Assembly (NCBI GenBank): GCA_003599475.1
Contig: QZKK01000069.1
Location: 1-12,780 of the forward strand
Reading direction: 5' to 3'
Length of the DNA: 12,780 bases
Source: Desulfobacteraceae bacterium
GTDB taxonomy: Bacteria; Desulfobacterota; Desulfobacteria; Desulfobacterales; SURF-15
The position numbers were made by a program, and so were the translations under genes. Under the pieces are notes generated by a model. It saw nothing but the letters and a program-made list of their open reading frames with translations, was not told the DNA's origin and made no database searches. Of this stretch, positions 1-6,735 are shown one piece after another. Within the stretch, counting starts at the first letter, position 1. The number at the start of each line of letters is the position of its first letter.

Positions 1-189
1 GGTTTTCACCAGCCAGACCATATCGCCCGGTTCGCGGTCAGGCGGCATGCCGACATTCACATCCAAAAAATCACAACCGGCGTCTACCTGAGTTTTGGCC
101 AGGGCCTGGATCTTTTTTTCATCCCGCGCCCGAATGGCATGCCCCACTTCTTTGCGGGTACCGTTTATTTTTTCACCGATGACAATCAT
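1..189 (-). CDS. Pterin-binding (methyltetrahydrofolate) methyltransferase, AcsE/DHPS-like, N-terminal part only
   Basis: Sixty-three codons are visible and the gene continues past the left edge. The translation begins MIVIGEKINGTRKEVG and continues with DAGCDFLDVNVGMPPD, ending in MVWLVKT. This matches the N-terminus of pterin-binding TIM-barrel proteins such as the methyltetrahydrofolate:corrinoid/iron-sulfur protein methyltransferase AcsE: an IGE-INGT first strand, then a D-x-N-V-G second strand that helps hold the pterin. The family transfers a methyl group from methyl-tetrahydrofolate to a corrinoid protein in the Wood-Ljungdahl pathway, or acts in related C1 chemistry; dihydropteroate synthase and the MetH pterin domain share the fold. 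The ATG is preceded by GAGGGGG at good spacing, which supports this start. The exact substrate cannot be told from the fragment. Upstream on the same strand, 13 bases away, lies a dehydrogenase-like remnant. Confidence 0.8.
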   Translation of the reverse strand, partial: MIVIGEKINGTRKEVGHAIRARDEKKIQALAKTQVDAGCDFLDVNVGMPPDREPGDMVWLVKT

Positions 190-202
190 CTCGCGTTCCC
201 CC

Positions 203-334
203 TCATGGCATTTTTTTGACAATACTCGGCACCAGCCTGTACCACAGGCGTTCAGGTACCAGTTTCGCCATCACATACACCACTTTGTTACCGGTCCCCG
301 GGACGCAGATTACCCGGTTTTTTCTCCGCAGGTT
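203..334 (-). pseudogene. Remnant of a short-chain dehydrogenase C-terminus
   Basis: A minus-strand frame opens after a TAA at 337-335 and reads 43 codons to a TGA at 205-203. It contains RVICVPGTGNKVVY followed by AKLVPERLWYRLV and ends in VKKMP. The pattern R-x-(I/V)-x-(V/I)-P-G-x-x-N-K, then a hydrophobic helix with a P-(R/E)-x-L element, resembles the C-terminal tail of COG0300-type short-chain dehydrogenases. No Rossmann motif or YxxxK site exists upstream; the frame is closed and a terminator-like palindrome lies about 45 bases away. It therefore looks like the tail of a gene whose body was lost by deletion or rearrangement. An overlapping 20-codon ORF starting MNDKIKPAEKK lies in another frame, without a good ribosome site. 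The family call rests on a short stretch read by eye. Confidence 0.45.
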
Positions 335-373
335 TTATTTTATCATTCATCGCAAAACGAATCCGTTCGCTCT

Positions 374-403
374 AAAAACAGAAACGGGCGATCGCCCGTT
401 TCT
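374..403 (-). terminator. Putative intrinsic terminator built on a perfect 24-bp palindrome
   Basis: Positions 380-403 are a perfect palindrome with arms of the type AGAAACGGGCGA/TCGCCCGTTTCT. Read on the minus strand, the stem is followed after two bases by five T (374-378). This is the form of a Rho-independent terminator for minus-strand transcripts, most likely the tRNA-Gly transcript that starts near 636. It lies about 150 nt past the tRNA 3' end, so it could also terminate an older transcript. The stretch 404-553 between it and the tRNA holds no gene I can support, only a weak CCCC/GGGG hairpin near 525-543. Confidence 0.5.
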
Positions 404-553
404 TCTCTTCTCAGTGTGGTAGACTTTCTTAAAGTGGATCGAAAATTTTCAGTTCATGAAACTATCCATAACGAAAAAGATTGAGACCTCTGCCCACAGA
501 CTGAAAATAGCGCTACCCGCGAAACCCCCCGTCAGAAAGGGGCGAACTGAAAA

Positions 554-629
554 TGGAGCGGGCAACGAGATTCGAACTCGCGACCCCAAGCTTGGGAAGC
601 TTGTACTCTACCAGCTGAGTTATGCCCGC
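554..629 (-). tRNA. tRNA-Gly (anticodon CCC)
   Basis: The minus strand folds into a complete 76-nt cloverleaf. The acceptor stem is GCGGGCA paired with TGCCCGC. The D arm is ACTC/GAGT with loop AGCTGGTA, and the anticodon arm is CAAGC/GCTTG with loop TTCCCAA, giving anticodon CCC. The variable region is GGGTC, and the T arm is GCGAG/CTCGT with loop TTCGAAT. The discriminator is T and CCA is encoded (554-556). Anticodon CCC reads the glycine codon GGG, and the acceptor and anticodon arms match known bacterial tRNA-Gly(CCC). It has its own promoter just upstream. Confidence 0.97.
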
Positions 630-642
630 TAACCAAGGCCGT

Positions 643-671
643 AATTTATGACAAAAATAATCGATTGTCAA
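643..671 (-). promoter_or_regulatory. Promoter of tRNA-Gly
   Basis: On the minus strand a perfect -35 box TTGACA (671-666) is followed after 17 bases by TAAATT (648-643), a fair -10 box. The expected start near 636 gives a leader of only about six bases before the tRNA 5' end, as is usual for a single tRNA gene. Confidence 0.7.
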
Positions 672-732
672 TAAATTTCAGCAGGTGGAGCGTTTTTCAT
701 TGAAGCATTAGGATTTTGGTCATTTGAATATT

Positions 733-765
733 GTTTCGTATTTCGTATTTCGTGCTTCGAATTTC
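733..765. repeat. Iterated TTTCGTA-type short repeat
   Basis: The stretch is made of near-identical units: TTTCGTA, TTTCGTA, TTTCGTG, then CTTCGAA and TTTC. It lies between the merR stop and the tRNA promoter. From general knowledge, similar GAAATACGAA-type iterations are scattered between genes in deltaproteobacterial genomes; their function is unknown. No T-tract terminator follows merR, so this element occupies the 3' end of the translation operon. Confidence 0.5.
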
Positions 766-780
766 CGGCTGGGCTGGTTA

Positions 781-1131
781 TCACCTGTCGAGCAGCTTGC
801 GAATGTCCTCCAGAGCGGATCGAACTTCATCCAGTATCCTGGCTACGGAATCGGCGTTTGTCTTCGTAGGCGCCGATTTGAGGTACTCTTTCGCCCCTTT
901 GATCGTATATTTTTCCTTATAGAGAAGATCTTTTATCTGCAGCACCATCTCCACGTCCTGGCGACGGTAAAGCCGCTGGCCCGAAAGGGTCCGCTTCGGC
1001 TGAATCTGCTTGAACTCCGTCTCCCAGAATCTCAGCACCGATGCCGGCAAATCTGCAATCCGGCTCACCTCGCCTATTTTGAAATAAAGCTTGTCCGGAA
1101 TATCTTTTCGAGGGAGATTGCTCTCTTCCAT
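781..1131 (-). CDS. MerR-family transcriptional regulator at the end of the phe operon
   Basis: The protein has 116 residues. After a short tail it reads YFKIGEVSRIADLPASVLRFWE, the winged helix-turn-helix of the MerR family, with RRQDVEMVLQIKDLLYKEKYTI as the second helical half and a coiled-coil-like C-terminus (ARILDEVRSALEDIRKLLD). There is no effector domain and no cysteine, so it is a minimal MerR. A small MerR gene following pheT is a common arrangement in proteobacteria (in enterics ihfA lies between pheT and downstream genes). It starts 27 bases past the pheT stop and in the same frame. The ribosome site is weak (GGGACAG about seven bases before ATG), so it probably depends on coupling. 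Its target is unknown; regulation of its own operon or a nucleoid-like role are possibilities only. Confidence 0.88.
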   Translation of the reverse strand: MEESNLPRKDIPDKLYFKIGEVSRIADLPASVLRFWETEFKQIQPKRTLSGQRLYRRQDVEMVLQIKDLLYKEKYTIKGAKEYLKSAPTKTNADSVARILDEVRSALEDIRKLLDR

Positions 1132-1158
1132 TCGAACTGTCCCACGGCGAAGATCCGA

Positions 1159-3564
1159 CTAGATCGGCAACGCTGCATGGAATGCTTCGACAAGCCGGTC
1201 CGTAATCGCCTTATGAAGGGGATTGATCGTTTCGTCCTGCAAGGTTTCCCGATTGGATCGATAAATGATGCGAAACGAGACGCTCTTCCGGCCGGCGGGA
1301 ATCGGAGATCCATCGAATATGCTGAGCAGATGAATGGATTCGACGAGTTCCTCATTCAATTTCTGGACAGACTCCAATATGGCTTCGGATTCGATTTTCC
1401 GATCCACGATGAGAGTGATGTCTCTTGTGGTCGCCGGAAATTTGGACAGCGGCTTTACGTGGCGGCTGTCGGGGATGAATGGAAAGAGCCTGTTCAGGTT
1501 CAATTCGAAGATGTAGGCCGCCTGTTTCAGATCGTAACCGGACAGGACTTCCGGGTGGACTTCACCCATCAAACCGACAGAGTCCTCCCCTATTCGGATT
1601 TCGGCAGTGTACCCGGGGCGCGTGTAGGGATGGGTCGTTCGGGTGAAGCGGCACCCGGTGATCTTCAAGCCCGAAAAAAGACTATCGACGACCCCCTTGA
1701 TGTCGAAATAGTCGCAACCGACGGGATTCAGTTGCCACGATGCCGGCGTTCGTGCCCCCGTCCATAGCCCGATCAGCATCTCGATTTCTTCCGGCAGATC
1801 CTGCTTGCCTTTGCCGAGATATACTTTTCCGATTTCAAACAGCCTGAGCGTTCGAATCTGTTGGACGATATTTCGATGCATGGTTTGAAGCATCCCGGGC
1901 AGCATCGAGGTCCGCATCACAGTCTGATCTTCGGCCAGCGGATTCAGGATCTCCACCGCGCACCGCCGCGGGTCTTCGGAGGCAAGCCTGAGCCGGTCGC
2001 ATGCGGACTTGTCCATAAAACTATAATTGATGGTTTCCGAAAAACCGAATCCGGACATCATCTGCCGAATCCTGTCCTTCCGTTCCAGACCGATGGAAGA
2101 AAGCCGGGTTCCGGCCGAGACGGTCGGTACGGTCATGGGGATGTCGTTGTACCCGGAGAGCCGGGCGATTTCTTCCATCAGATCTTCCGGACGACCGATA
2201 TCGACCCGAAAAGAAGGAGGGACGACTTCCAGCTCCCGGGTTCCTCGCTTCTCAACCGTGAATTCGATCGATGTCAGAAGATCCGCCATGACATCCACCG
2301 ACAAATCCGTGCTCAGGAATTGATTGGTACGTTCCGTATTCAGATAGATCTTTTTGGAAGCGGTTTTCCTGGGATGTTCATCGATGACCCCGGCAATCAG
2401 GGTGCCTCCTCCGATGTCGGCCATGATTTGAGCCGCACGATTCAATGCAAACAGGGTTCCCTCCGGATCCACCCCGCGTTCGAACCGATGGGAGGCGTCC
2501 GTCCCGATGCCGAGCTCCCTTGCAGTCCTGCGGATGGAGGGCGGATTGAAATAGGCGCTTTCGATGAGAACCCGGCGGGTTTCCGGCGCGATTTCAGAGT
2601 TGACCCCGCCCATCACACCTCCGATCGCCACAGGCTTTTCTCCGTCGCAGATCATCAGCATGTTCGATTTGAGCCGGCGCTCTTTCTGATCCAGCGTGGT
2701 GAAGATCTCCCCCTCTTCGGCCGTACGCACGACGATCCGGTTTTTTGAAAGCCGATCGAAATCGAATGCGTGCAGCGGCTGCCCGGTTTCCATCATGACA
2801 TAGTTGGTTGCATCGACGATGTTGTTGATGGGCCGCAATCCGACCGATAGCAGCCGATCCTGCAGCCAGAAGGGGGACTCGGCGATGGTGATTCCGGTCA
2901 ACAGACGCGCAGCGTACCGGGGGCATCGATCCGGATCCTCGATGGTTACCGATGTATGCCGGTGGATATCGTCTACGCCCCGGGGCAATTCGAGTTCGGA
3001 GCGCCTCAACGGTTTTTTCTCGATGGCGGCGATTTCACGGGCGATTCCAACGATGCTGAGACAGTCGGGACGGTTCGGGGTCAGACTGATCTCAAAGACA
3101 GGATCCGATAAAGAAAGGGACTCTTTGATGGATTGCCCCACGGCGGCATCCAGGGGCAGTTCGATGATGCCGCTTCGATCCGCACCGAGTCCCAGTTCGG
3201 CTCTGCTGCAGAGCATGCCCTCCGAGACCTGCCCCCGGATGACGGAGCGCTTTAATTCCGTTCCGTCGGCAAAACGGGATCCCGGAAGCGCCAGCGCAGA
3301 AAGCATCCCCTCCTTTGCATTGGGTGCGCCGCAGACTACGGGTACGGTTCGGCTGCCGATGTCGACGGTGCACAGGCGCAGCCTGTCCGCCTTCGGATGC
3401 GGATGAACCGCCAGTATTTTCCCCACCCGGACCGAGCCGAGAAACTCGTATCGATCGATCAGCGCTTCGACCTCGAGGCCCGACATGGTGAGCGCCTCGG
3501 CAAGAGCGCCTGCGGACATCTCGATGGAAACATATTCTTTCAGCCAACTGAAGCTTGCCTTCAT
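1159..3564 (-). CDS. pheT: Phenylalanyl-tRNA synthetase beta subunit
   Basis: At 801 residues it is close to the E. coli PheT length (795). Domains can be followed in order. The N-terminal core starts MKASFSWLKEYV. An EMAP/tRNA-binding domain spans about 40-150 (VGKILAVHPHPKADRLRLC). The B3/B4 editing region lies around 210-385 (INNIVDATNYVMMETGQPLH, RFERGVD), then a B5 domain at about 405-475 and a catalytic-like core. The FDX-ACB tRNA anticodon-binding domain is at about 708-800 (LSKFPATTRDITLIVD). With PheS it forms the alpha2-beta2 enzyme that charges tRNA-Phe; the B3/B4 module clears mischarged tyrosine. It begins ten bases past the pheS stop with only a weak AGGC ribosome site, which suggests coupled translation. 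The stop is TAG. No frameshift or missing domain is seen. Confidence 0.98.
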   Translation of the reverse strand: MKASFSWLKEYVSIEMSAGALAEALTMSGLEVEALIDRYEFLGSVRVGKILAVHPHPKADRLRLCTVDIGSRTVPVVCGAPNAKEGMLSALALPGSRFADGTELKRSVIRGQVSEGMLCSRAELGLGADRSGIIELPLDAAVGQSIKESLSLSDPVFEISLTPNRPDCLSIVGIAREIAAIEKKPLRRSELELPRGVDDIHRHTSVTIEDPDRCPRYAARLLTGITIAESPFWLQDRLLSVGLRPINNIVDATNYVMMETGQPLHAFDFDRLSKNRIVVRTAEEGEIFTTLDQKERRLKSNMLMICDGEKPVAIGGVMGGVNSEIAPETRRVLIESAYFNPPSIRRTARELGIGTDASHRFERGVDPEGTLFALNRAAQIMADIGGGTLIAGVIDEHPRKTASKKIYLNTERTNQFLSTDLSVDVMADLLTSIEFTVEKRGTRELEVVPPSFRVDIGRPEDLMEEIARLSGYNDIPMTVPTVSAGTRLSSIGLERKDRIRQMMSGFGFSETINYSFMDKSACDRLRLASEDPRRCAVEILNPLAEDQTVMRTSMLPGMLQTMHRNIVQQIRTLRLFEIGKVYLGKGKQDLPEEIEMLIGLWTGARTPASWQLNPVGCDYFDIKGVVDSLFSGLKITGCRFTRTTHPYTRPGYTAEIRIGEDSVGLMGEVHPEVLSGYDLKQAAYIFELNLNRLFPFIPDSRHVKPLSKFPATTRDITLIVDRKIESEAILESVQKLNEELVESIHLLSIFDGSPIPAGRKSVSFRIIYRSNRETLQDETINPLHKAITDRLVEAFHAALPI

Positions 3565-3574
3565 CGGTAAATGC

Positions 3575-4618
3575 CTAAAACTGGTTTAAGAACCTCATGT
3601 CATTTTCGAAGAATTTTCGAATATCATCGATTCCGTATTTCAGCATCGCAATCCGCTCCACTCCCATTCCGAAGGCAAAACCGGTATATCGACCGGCTTC
3701 GTATCCGACATTTTCAAACAAGGCGGGGTGTACCATTCCGGAGCCGAGAACTTCCAGCCACCCGGTCTGCGAGCAGATCCGACACCCGCTCCCCCGGCAC
3801 ATCACACACTGAATGTCCACTTCCGCACTCGGCTCAGTGAACGGGAAAAAGCTTGGCCGGAACCTGAGCCCGGTCCGTTCATCGAACATCCGATGGACAA
3901 AAACCGTAAGAATCCCCTTCAAATCTCCGAAAGAGACGCGCTCGTCCACCATCAAGCCTTCCACCTGATGGAACATGGGAGTATGGGTCAGATCCGAATC
4001 GCACCGGTACACCTTCCCCGGCATGACGATGTGAAGCGGCGGCCGATATTTTTCCATGGTTCGGATTTGAAGCGGCGATGTATGGGTTCTGAGCACGATG
4101 GTATCCGAAACGAAAAAAGTATCCTGCATATCGCGTGCAGGGTGATCCGAGGGAAAATTAAGCGCCTCGAAATTGTAGTAATCGGTTTCAATTTCGGGCC
4201 CCTCCGCGATGTCGAATCCAAGCTGCTGGAAAATCGCGCATATCTGACGGGAGATCTGGGTGATTGGATGTGTCGCCCCGAGAGGCGCCGGCCGTCCGGG
4301 CAGTGAAACATCGATTCCTTCTTCTTCGAGGCTGGTCCGACTCTCGATAAGTGCGGCGGCTTCTGCAATCTCGTTTTCGAGGAACCGCTTCACCCGGTTG
4401 GCCTGTTGGCCCGCGGCAGGCCTCTCCGGTTCCGGAAGACTGGAAATATTCCTCAGAAAGCCGGTAAGGGCCCCCTTGCGGCCCAGGTATCGAATCGAGA
4501 CCGCATCCAGTTCATCGCGCGTACCGGCGGCCGCAATCTCTTTCAGCGCCGATTCCCTGATCTTTTCTATGGCATCGTCCACTCTGCTGCACCCGCTCTC
4601 GTCCATCGGAGTAACCAC
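3575..4618 (-). CDS. pheS: Phenylalanyl-tRNA synthetase alpha subunit
   Basis: The protein has 347 residues. The N-terminal coiled coil (about 1-90, including IRYLGRKGALT) binds tRNA. The class II catalytic core follows: DVSLPGR, a HPAR substrate element, motif 2 at FRPSFFPFTEPSAEVD, and motif 3 at GFAFGMGVERIAMLKYG near the C-terminus. Between motif 2 and GWLEVLG sits an insert with four cysteines, C-x2-C-x3-GC-x2-C type (CVMCRGSGCRIC). It may bind zinc; it occurs in many bacteria but not in E. coli, which explains part of the extra length. I chose the GTG start because GAGGATC, overlapping the rplT stop, lies upstream at slightly long spacing; an ATG four codons later (4606) is less well placed. 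The gap to rplT is 18 bases. Confidence 0.97.
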   Translation of the reverse strand: MVTPMDESGCSRVDDAIEKIRESALKEIAAAGTRDELDAVSIRYLGRKGALTGFLRNISSLPEPERPAAGQQANRVKRFLENEIAEAAALIESRTSLEEEGIDVSLPGRPAPLGATHPITQISRQICAIFQQLGFDIAEGPEIETDYYNFEALNFPSDHPARDMQDTFFVSDTIVLRTHTSPLQIRTMEKYRPPLHIVMPGKVYRCDSDLTHTPMFHQVEGLMVDERVSFGDLKGILTVFVHRMFDERTGLRFRPSFFPFTEPSAEVDIQCVMCRGSGCRICSQTGWLEVLGSGMVHPALFENVGYEAGRYTGFAFGMGVERIAMLKYGIDDIRKFFENDMRFLNQF

Positions 4619-4636
4619 ACGATTTCAATCTGATCC

Positions 4637-4987
4637 TCAAACTGCCTGAGAGGCCATTCTGGCAAGCTGCGAGAACCCCGAAGGGTCTGAAACCGCCATT
4701 TCGGCCAGAATCTTGCGGTCCAGATCGACATGGGCCGCTTTCAGCCCGTGGATGAACTTGCTGTAGGAAAGATCGTGCATTCGAACAGCGGCATTGATCC
4801 GTGAAATCCAGATCCGTCGAAAGTCGCGTTTCCGGGCCCTGCGGTCTCGATAGGCATACATGAGCGCCTTGTCTACGGAGTCGGCAGCCGTTCGGAACAG
4901 TTTGCTGCGGCCGCCGCGAAATCCTCTGGCCAGTTTCAAGACCTTTTGTCGACGTCTTCTCGCTTTGAATCCTCTTTTTATTCGCAT
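4637..4987 (-). CDS. rplT: 50S ribosomal protein L20
   Basis: The protein has 116 residues and the classic L20 pattern: a very basic N-terminal extension ([20 protein letters not shown]), then [11 protein letters not shown], the conserved [20 protein letters not shown], and a C-terminal globular part with [21 protein letters not shown]20 binds 23S rRNA early in 50S assembly. In E. coli and Bacillus it also represses its own operon by binding leader RNA that mimics rRNA, which is relevant to the structured infC-rpmI gap seen here. The gene follows rpmI after 78 bases and precedes pheS by 18. The start is the usual one for the family, slightly shorter than the MARVKRG form. Confidence 0.98.
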   Translation of the reverse strand: MRIKRGFKARRRRQKVLKLARGFRGGRSKLFRTAADSVDKALMYAYRDRRARKRDFRRIWISRINAAVRMHDLSYSKFIHGLKAAHVDLDRKILAEMAVSDPSGFSQLARMASQAV

Positions 4988-5065
4988 CTTGTTTGCTCCT
5001 TACAATTCGCGCTGTACACGGGAAAATGCTCTGCATTTTTCCGTGCGACTCTGCGCGAAAAATTC

Positions 5066-5263
5066 TCATACGTTCGGCAAAAGCTGCCGGATTTCTCTCA
5101 TATTCGCCCGATCGATGATCTGCTTTCGCCTGAGAGACCGTTTCCGTTTTCTCGATTTTTTGGTCAGAATGTGGCTGCTGAAGGATTTCGAAAATGAAAA
5201 TTTCCCGCTGCCGGTCGGGCGGAAACGTTTTGCTGCAGACCGATTGGTTTTTATCTTTGGCAT
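5066..5263 (-). CDS. rpmI: 50S ribosomal protein L35
   Basis: The protein has 65 residues, the normal L35 length, and begins [20 protein letters not shown]. It is highly basic with the [13 protein letters not shown] stretch typical of the family. It binds 23S rRNA in the large subunit. The open frame extends further upstream, but the ATG at 5263 is the true start: it has an excellent AAGGAG ribosome site eight bases before it and gives the family's conserved N-terminus. The 171 bases between infC and this gene hold two structured RNA elements that could control it. Confidence 0.97.
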   Translation of the reverse strand: MPKIKTNRSAAKRFRPTGSGKFSFSKSFSSHILTKKSRKRKRSLRRKQIIDRANMREIRQLLPNV

Positions 5264-5290
5264 ACCTTTCACTCCTTTTGAGTCATCTGT

Positions 5291-5338
5291 TCGGCAAATC
5301 CGCAATCGCACCCTTGCAGTGCAACCGGAGACTGCCGA
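5291..5338 (-). ncRNA. Structured mRNA element just upstream of rpmI
   Basis: In the minus-strand RNA an outer arm TCGGCA (5338-5333) can pair with TGCCGA (5296-5291). Inside, TCCG (5329-5326) pairs with CGGA (5302-5299), and GCAC (5322-5319) with GTGC (5311-5308), leaving a loop TGCAAGG. The element ends about 27 bases before the rpmI ATG, just ahead of the ribosome site. By position it could be an L20- or L35-type autoregulatory leader; that is an inference, and no known consensus was matched. Confidence 0.45.
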
Positions 5339-5339
5339 C

Positions 5340-5383
5340 AAAAAATAGATGGCGCGAGCGATGACATGCGTCAGCCCACGCCA
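5340..5383 (-). terminator. Terminator-like hairpin between infC and rpmI (possible attenuator)
   Basis: On the minus strand the arm TGGCGTGGGC (5383-5374) pairs over ten bases, with two G-U pairs, with GCTCGCGCCA (5359-5350). The stem continues as TGAC/GTCA closing a GCAT loop. It is followed by TCTA and six T (5345-5340). This is the shape of an intrinsic terminator, yet it lies inside the operon, between infC and rpmI. Partial read-through or regulated attenuation of rpmI-rplT-pheST is likely. Confidence 0.72.
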
Positions 5384-5434
5384 CTTCACGAGCGTTTAAA
5401 CATAAAACAGGGAATGCGCCAGGATCGATTTGTT

Positions 5435-5977
5435 TTATTTCGGAGTTAGAATCATGATCATGGTACGCCCCTCGAACCTGGGCTCCTGCTCGACAGCCGA
5501 AAGCTCGGATGTCTCACTGACGATCTGACTCAACAACTCTCTACCCATTTGGGCGAGTGAAACTTCACGACCCCTGAAAACCACCGTGACTTTTACCTTG
5601 TCCTTTTTCCCGAGAAACTTTTTGATGTGACCGATCTTTACCTGCAGATCGTGTTCCCCCGTCTTCGGCCGCAGCTTGATTTCTTTGACCTGAAAAGTGG
5701 TTTGCTTCTTTTTCGCCTCCTGCTGCTTTTTTGTCTGCTCATATCGAAAGCGGCCATAATCCATGATTTTGCAGACCGGCGGGTTGGCATTTGGAGAAAC
5801 TTCAACCAAATCAAGGCCGAAATCACGTGCCGAAGCAAGGGCCTGATGCAATTGCAGGATGCCGAGTTGATTTCCCTCCGGATCGATCACCCGGACTTCG
5901 TGCGCTCTGATTTCCTCGTTGATTTTTGTACGATCTTTTGTGGGTCCTCTTGGGCTTGTACGTCTCGGAATAGCTAT
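5435..5977 (-). CDS. infC: Translation initiation factor IF-3, probable AUA or AUU start
   Basis: IF-3 keeps the 30S subunit free and checks the start codon and initiator tRNA. The N-domain shows INEEIRAHEVRVIDPEGNQLG and LDLVEVSPNANPPVCKIMDYGRFRYE, then a lysine-rich linker (KKQQEAKKKQT). The C-domain is KEIKLRPKTGEHDLQVKIGH through VTVVFRGREVSLAQMG to MIMILTPK. From position 5977 the product has 180 residues, the same as E. coli IF-3. The frame runs upstream to an ATG at 6130, but that region is not family-like and overlaps the promoter; an ATG at 6040 has no ribosome site. A strong GGGGAGGTG lies seven bases before an ATA (5977) and 13 before an ATT (5971). Non-AUG starts are the known autoregulatory device of infC. 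The stop is certain; the start is probable. Confidence 0.95.
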   Translation of the reverse strand: MAIPRRTSPRGPTKDRTKINEEIRAHEVRVIDPEGNQLGILQLHQALASARDFGLDLVEVSPNANPPVCKIMDYGRFRYEQTKKQQEAKKKQTTFQVKEIKLRPKTGEHDLQVKIGHIKKFLGKKDKVKVTVVFRGREVSLAQMGRELLSQIVSETSELSAVEQEPRFEGRTMIMILTPK

Positions 5978-6114
5978 ACCGCCACCTCCCCGAAGTGTAA
6001 TTGTTTCTCTCGGGACCGAACTCCCTTTTACGACCGACATCGCCGGAAGCCGGATCCACACGCAGCCGTCGTTTATCGGGGGTACCTGTTCCCCTCGGCG
6101 AAATTTGCTACAAA

Positions 6115-6143
6115 ACATTAAGAAATGCAAGAGAAAAATGCAA
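6115..6143 (-). promoter_or_regulatory. Promoter of the infC-rpmI-rplT-pheST-merR operon
   Basis: On the minus strand TTGCAT (6143-6138) is followed after exactly 17 bases by TAATGT (6120-6115), a sigma70-like pair. Transcription would start near 6108, giving a leader of about 130 nt before the probable infC start. The leader holds a small GGGG/CCCC hairpin around 6078-6095. A second TTGCAT at 6130-6125 with CAAATT 17 bases on is a weaker alternative. Confidence 0.6.
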
Positions 6144-6183
6144 CAAAAATAATTTTAACGCGGAGTTGTCGATACGCCCCGCT

Positions 6184-6735
6184 TCACAATAGGCAGACGG
6201 TATCGTCACACGGGCAGATGTCATCCACATCGAATGCATAGAGAATCCTGGACTCCAGTTCGGCCCGCTCCGGTGAAATCGGATCGAACGAGAAACCGGG
6301 CATGCAAGCAAGGAGGTCGTGCCTGCTCGGGATCGAACCAAGCCCGAACGACAGCACCTCTCCGCTCGCCCCGTCGAGAATCTCCGCCGATTCCCCGTTT
6401 GTTACCACGACAACCGGTATCTGATGGGAGGCGATCAGCCGGGAGGCCGCAAGCGCGGGGCGGCGGCGTGTGACGATCGAACCGGGTCCGTATCGGACGA
6501 TCATCACCGGCCGGGATGAAAGAGAGACCACGAAGTCGATCCGAATCCTGGCAAGCTTGTCCGCTGCACGGACCCGAAGCTCCACCTGCCTCGACACTTC
6601 TTCTCTCGGGTACTGCTTCCCATCGATCAGCAGTCTTGCGAGTTTCTGTCGATACCGCTCGTCATGCGTGTCCTGAAGCGTCTCTCCGGTGATATAGTCC
6701 GTCAGTTCACCCAGAATGAGATGATGGCCGTTCAT
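6184..6735 (-). CDS. Stand-alone HsdR N-terminal-like domain protein, probably not a nuclease
   Basis: The protein has 183 residues. It starts MNGHHLILGELTDYITGETL and continues DTHDERYRQKLARLL, then a strand-rich core IDFVVSLSSRPVMIVRYGPGS, RRRPALAASRLIASHQIPVVVVTNG and AEILDGASGEVL. I recognise this as the small HSDR_N-type family common in deltaproteobacteria, related to the N-terminal PD-(D/E)xK domain of type I restriction subunits. The usual D...E-x-K is not kept: where E-(V/C)-K is expected the sequence reads VRYGPG, so cleavage is unlikely. No methylase, specificity subunit or helicase is nearby, so it is not a restriction system. The C-terminus is odd, with three cysteines in the last eleven residues (DICPCDDTVCLL). 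The ribosome site is weak. It is co-directional with infC but separated by the infC promoter. Confidence 0.72.
   Translation of the reverse strand: MNGHHLILGELTDYITGETLQDTHDERYRQKLARLLIDGKQYPREEVSRQVELRVRAADKLARIRIDFVVSLSSRPVMIVRYGPGSIVTRRRPALAASRLIASHQIPVVVVTNGESAEILDGASGEVLSFGLGSIPSRHDLLACMPGFSFDPISPERAELESRILYAFDVDDICPCDDTVCLL

Noticed and set aside
445..554. Eleven-base inverted repeat (ATTTTCAGTTC at 445-455, GAACTGAAAAT at 544-554) near the tRNA 3' end
   Set aside because: It is short, AT-rich and about 90 bases apart; no direct duplication of the tRNA 3' end was found, so an attachment site is not supported.
724..1767. Long plus-strand open frame of 347 codons opposite merR and pheT
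   Set aside because: It is the antisense of two well-identified genes, has no family features and no ribosome site; it is a frame shadow.
1861..2748. Plus-strand open frame of 295 codons
   Set aside because: It lies wholly inside pheT on the opposite strand and shows no recognisable domain.
6184..6735. Restriction-modification or other defence system
   Set aside because: Only a single HsdR-N-like domain without catalytic residues is present; no methylase, specificity subunit, helicase or other defence gene is in the window.
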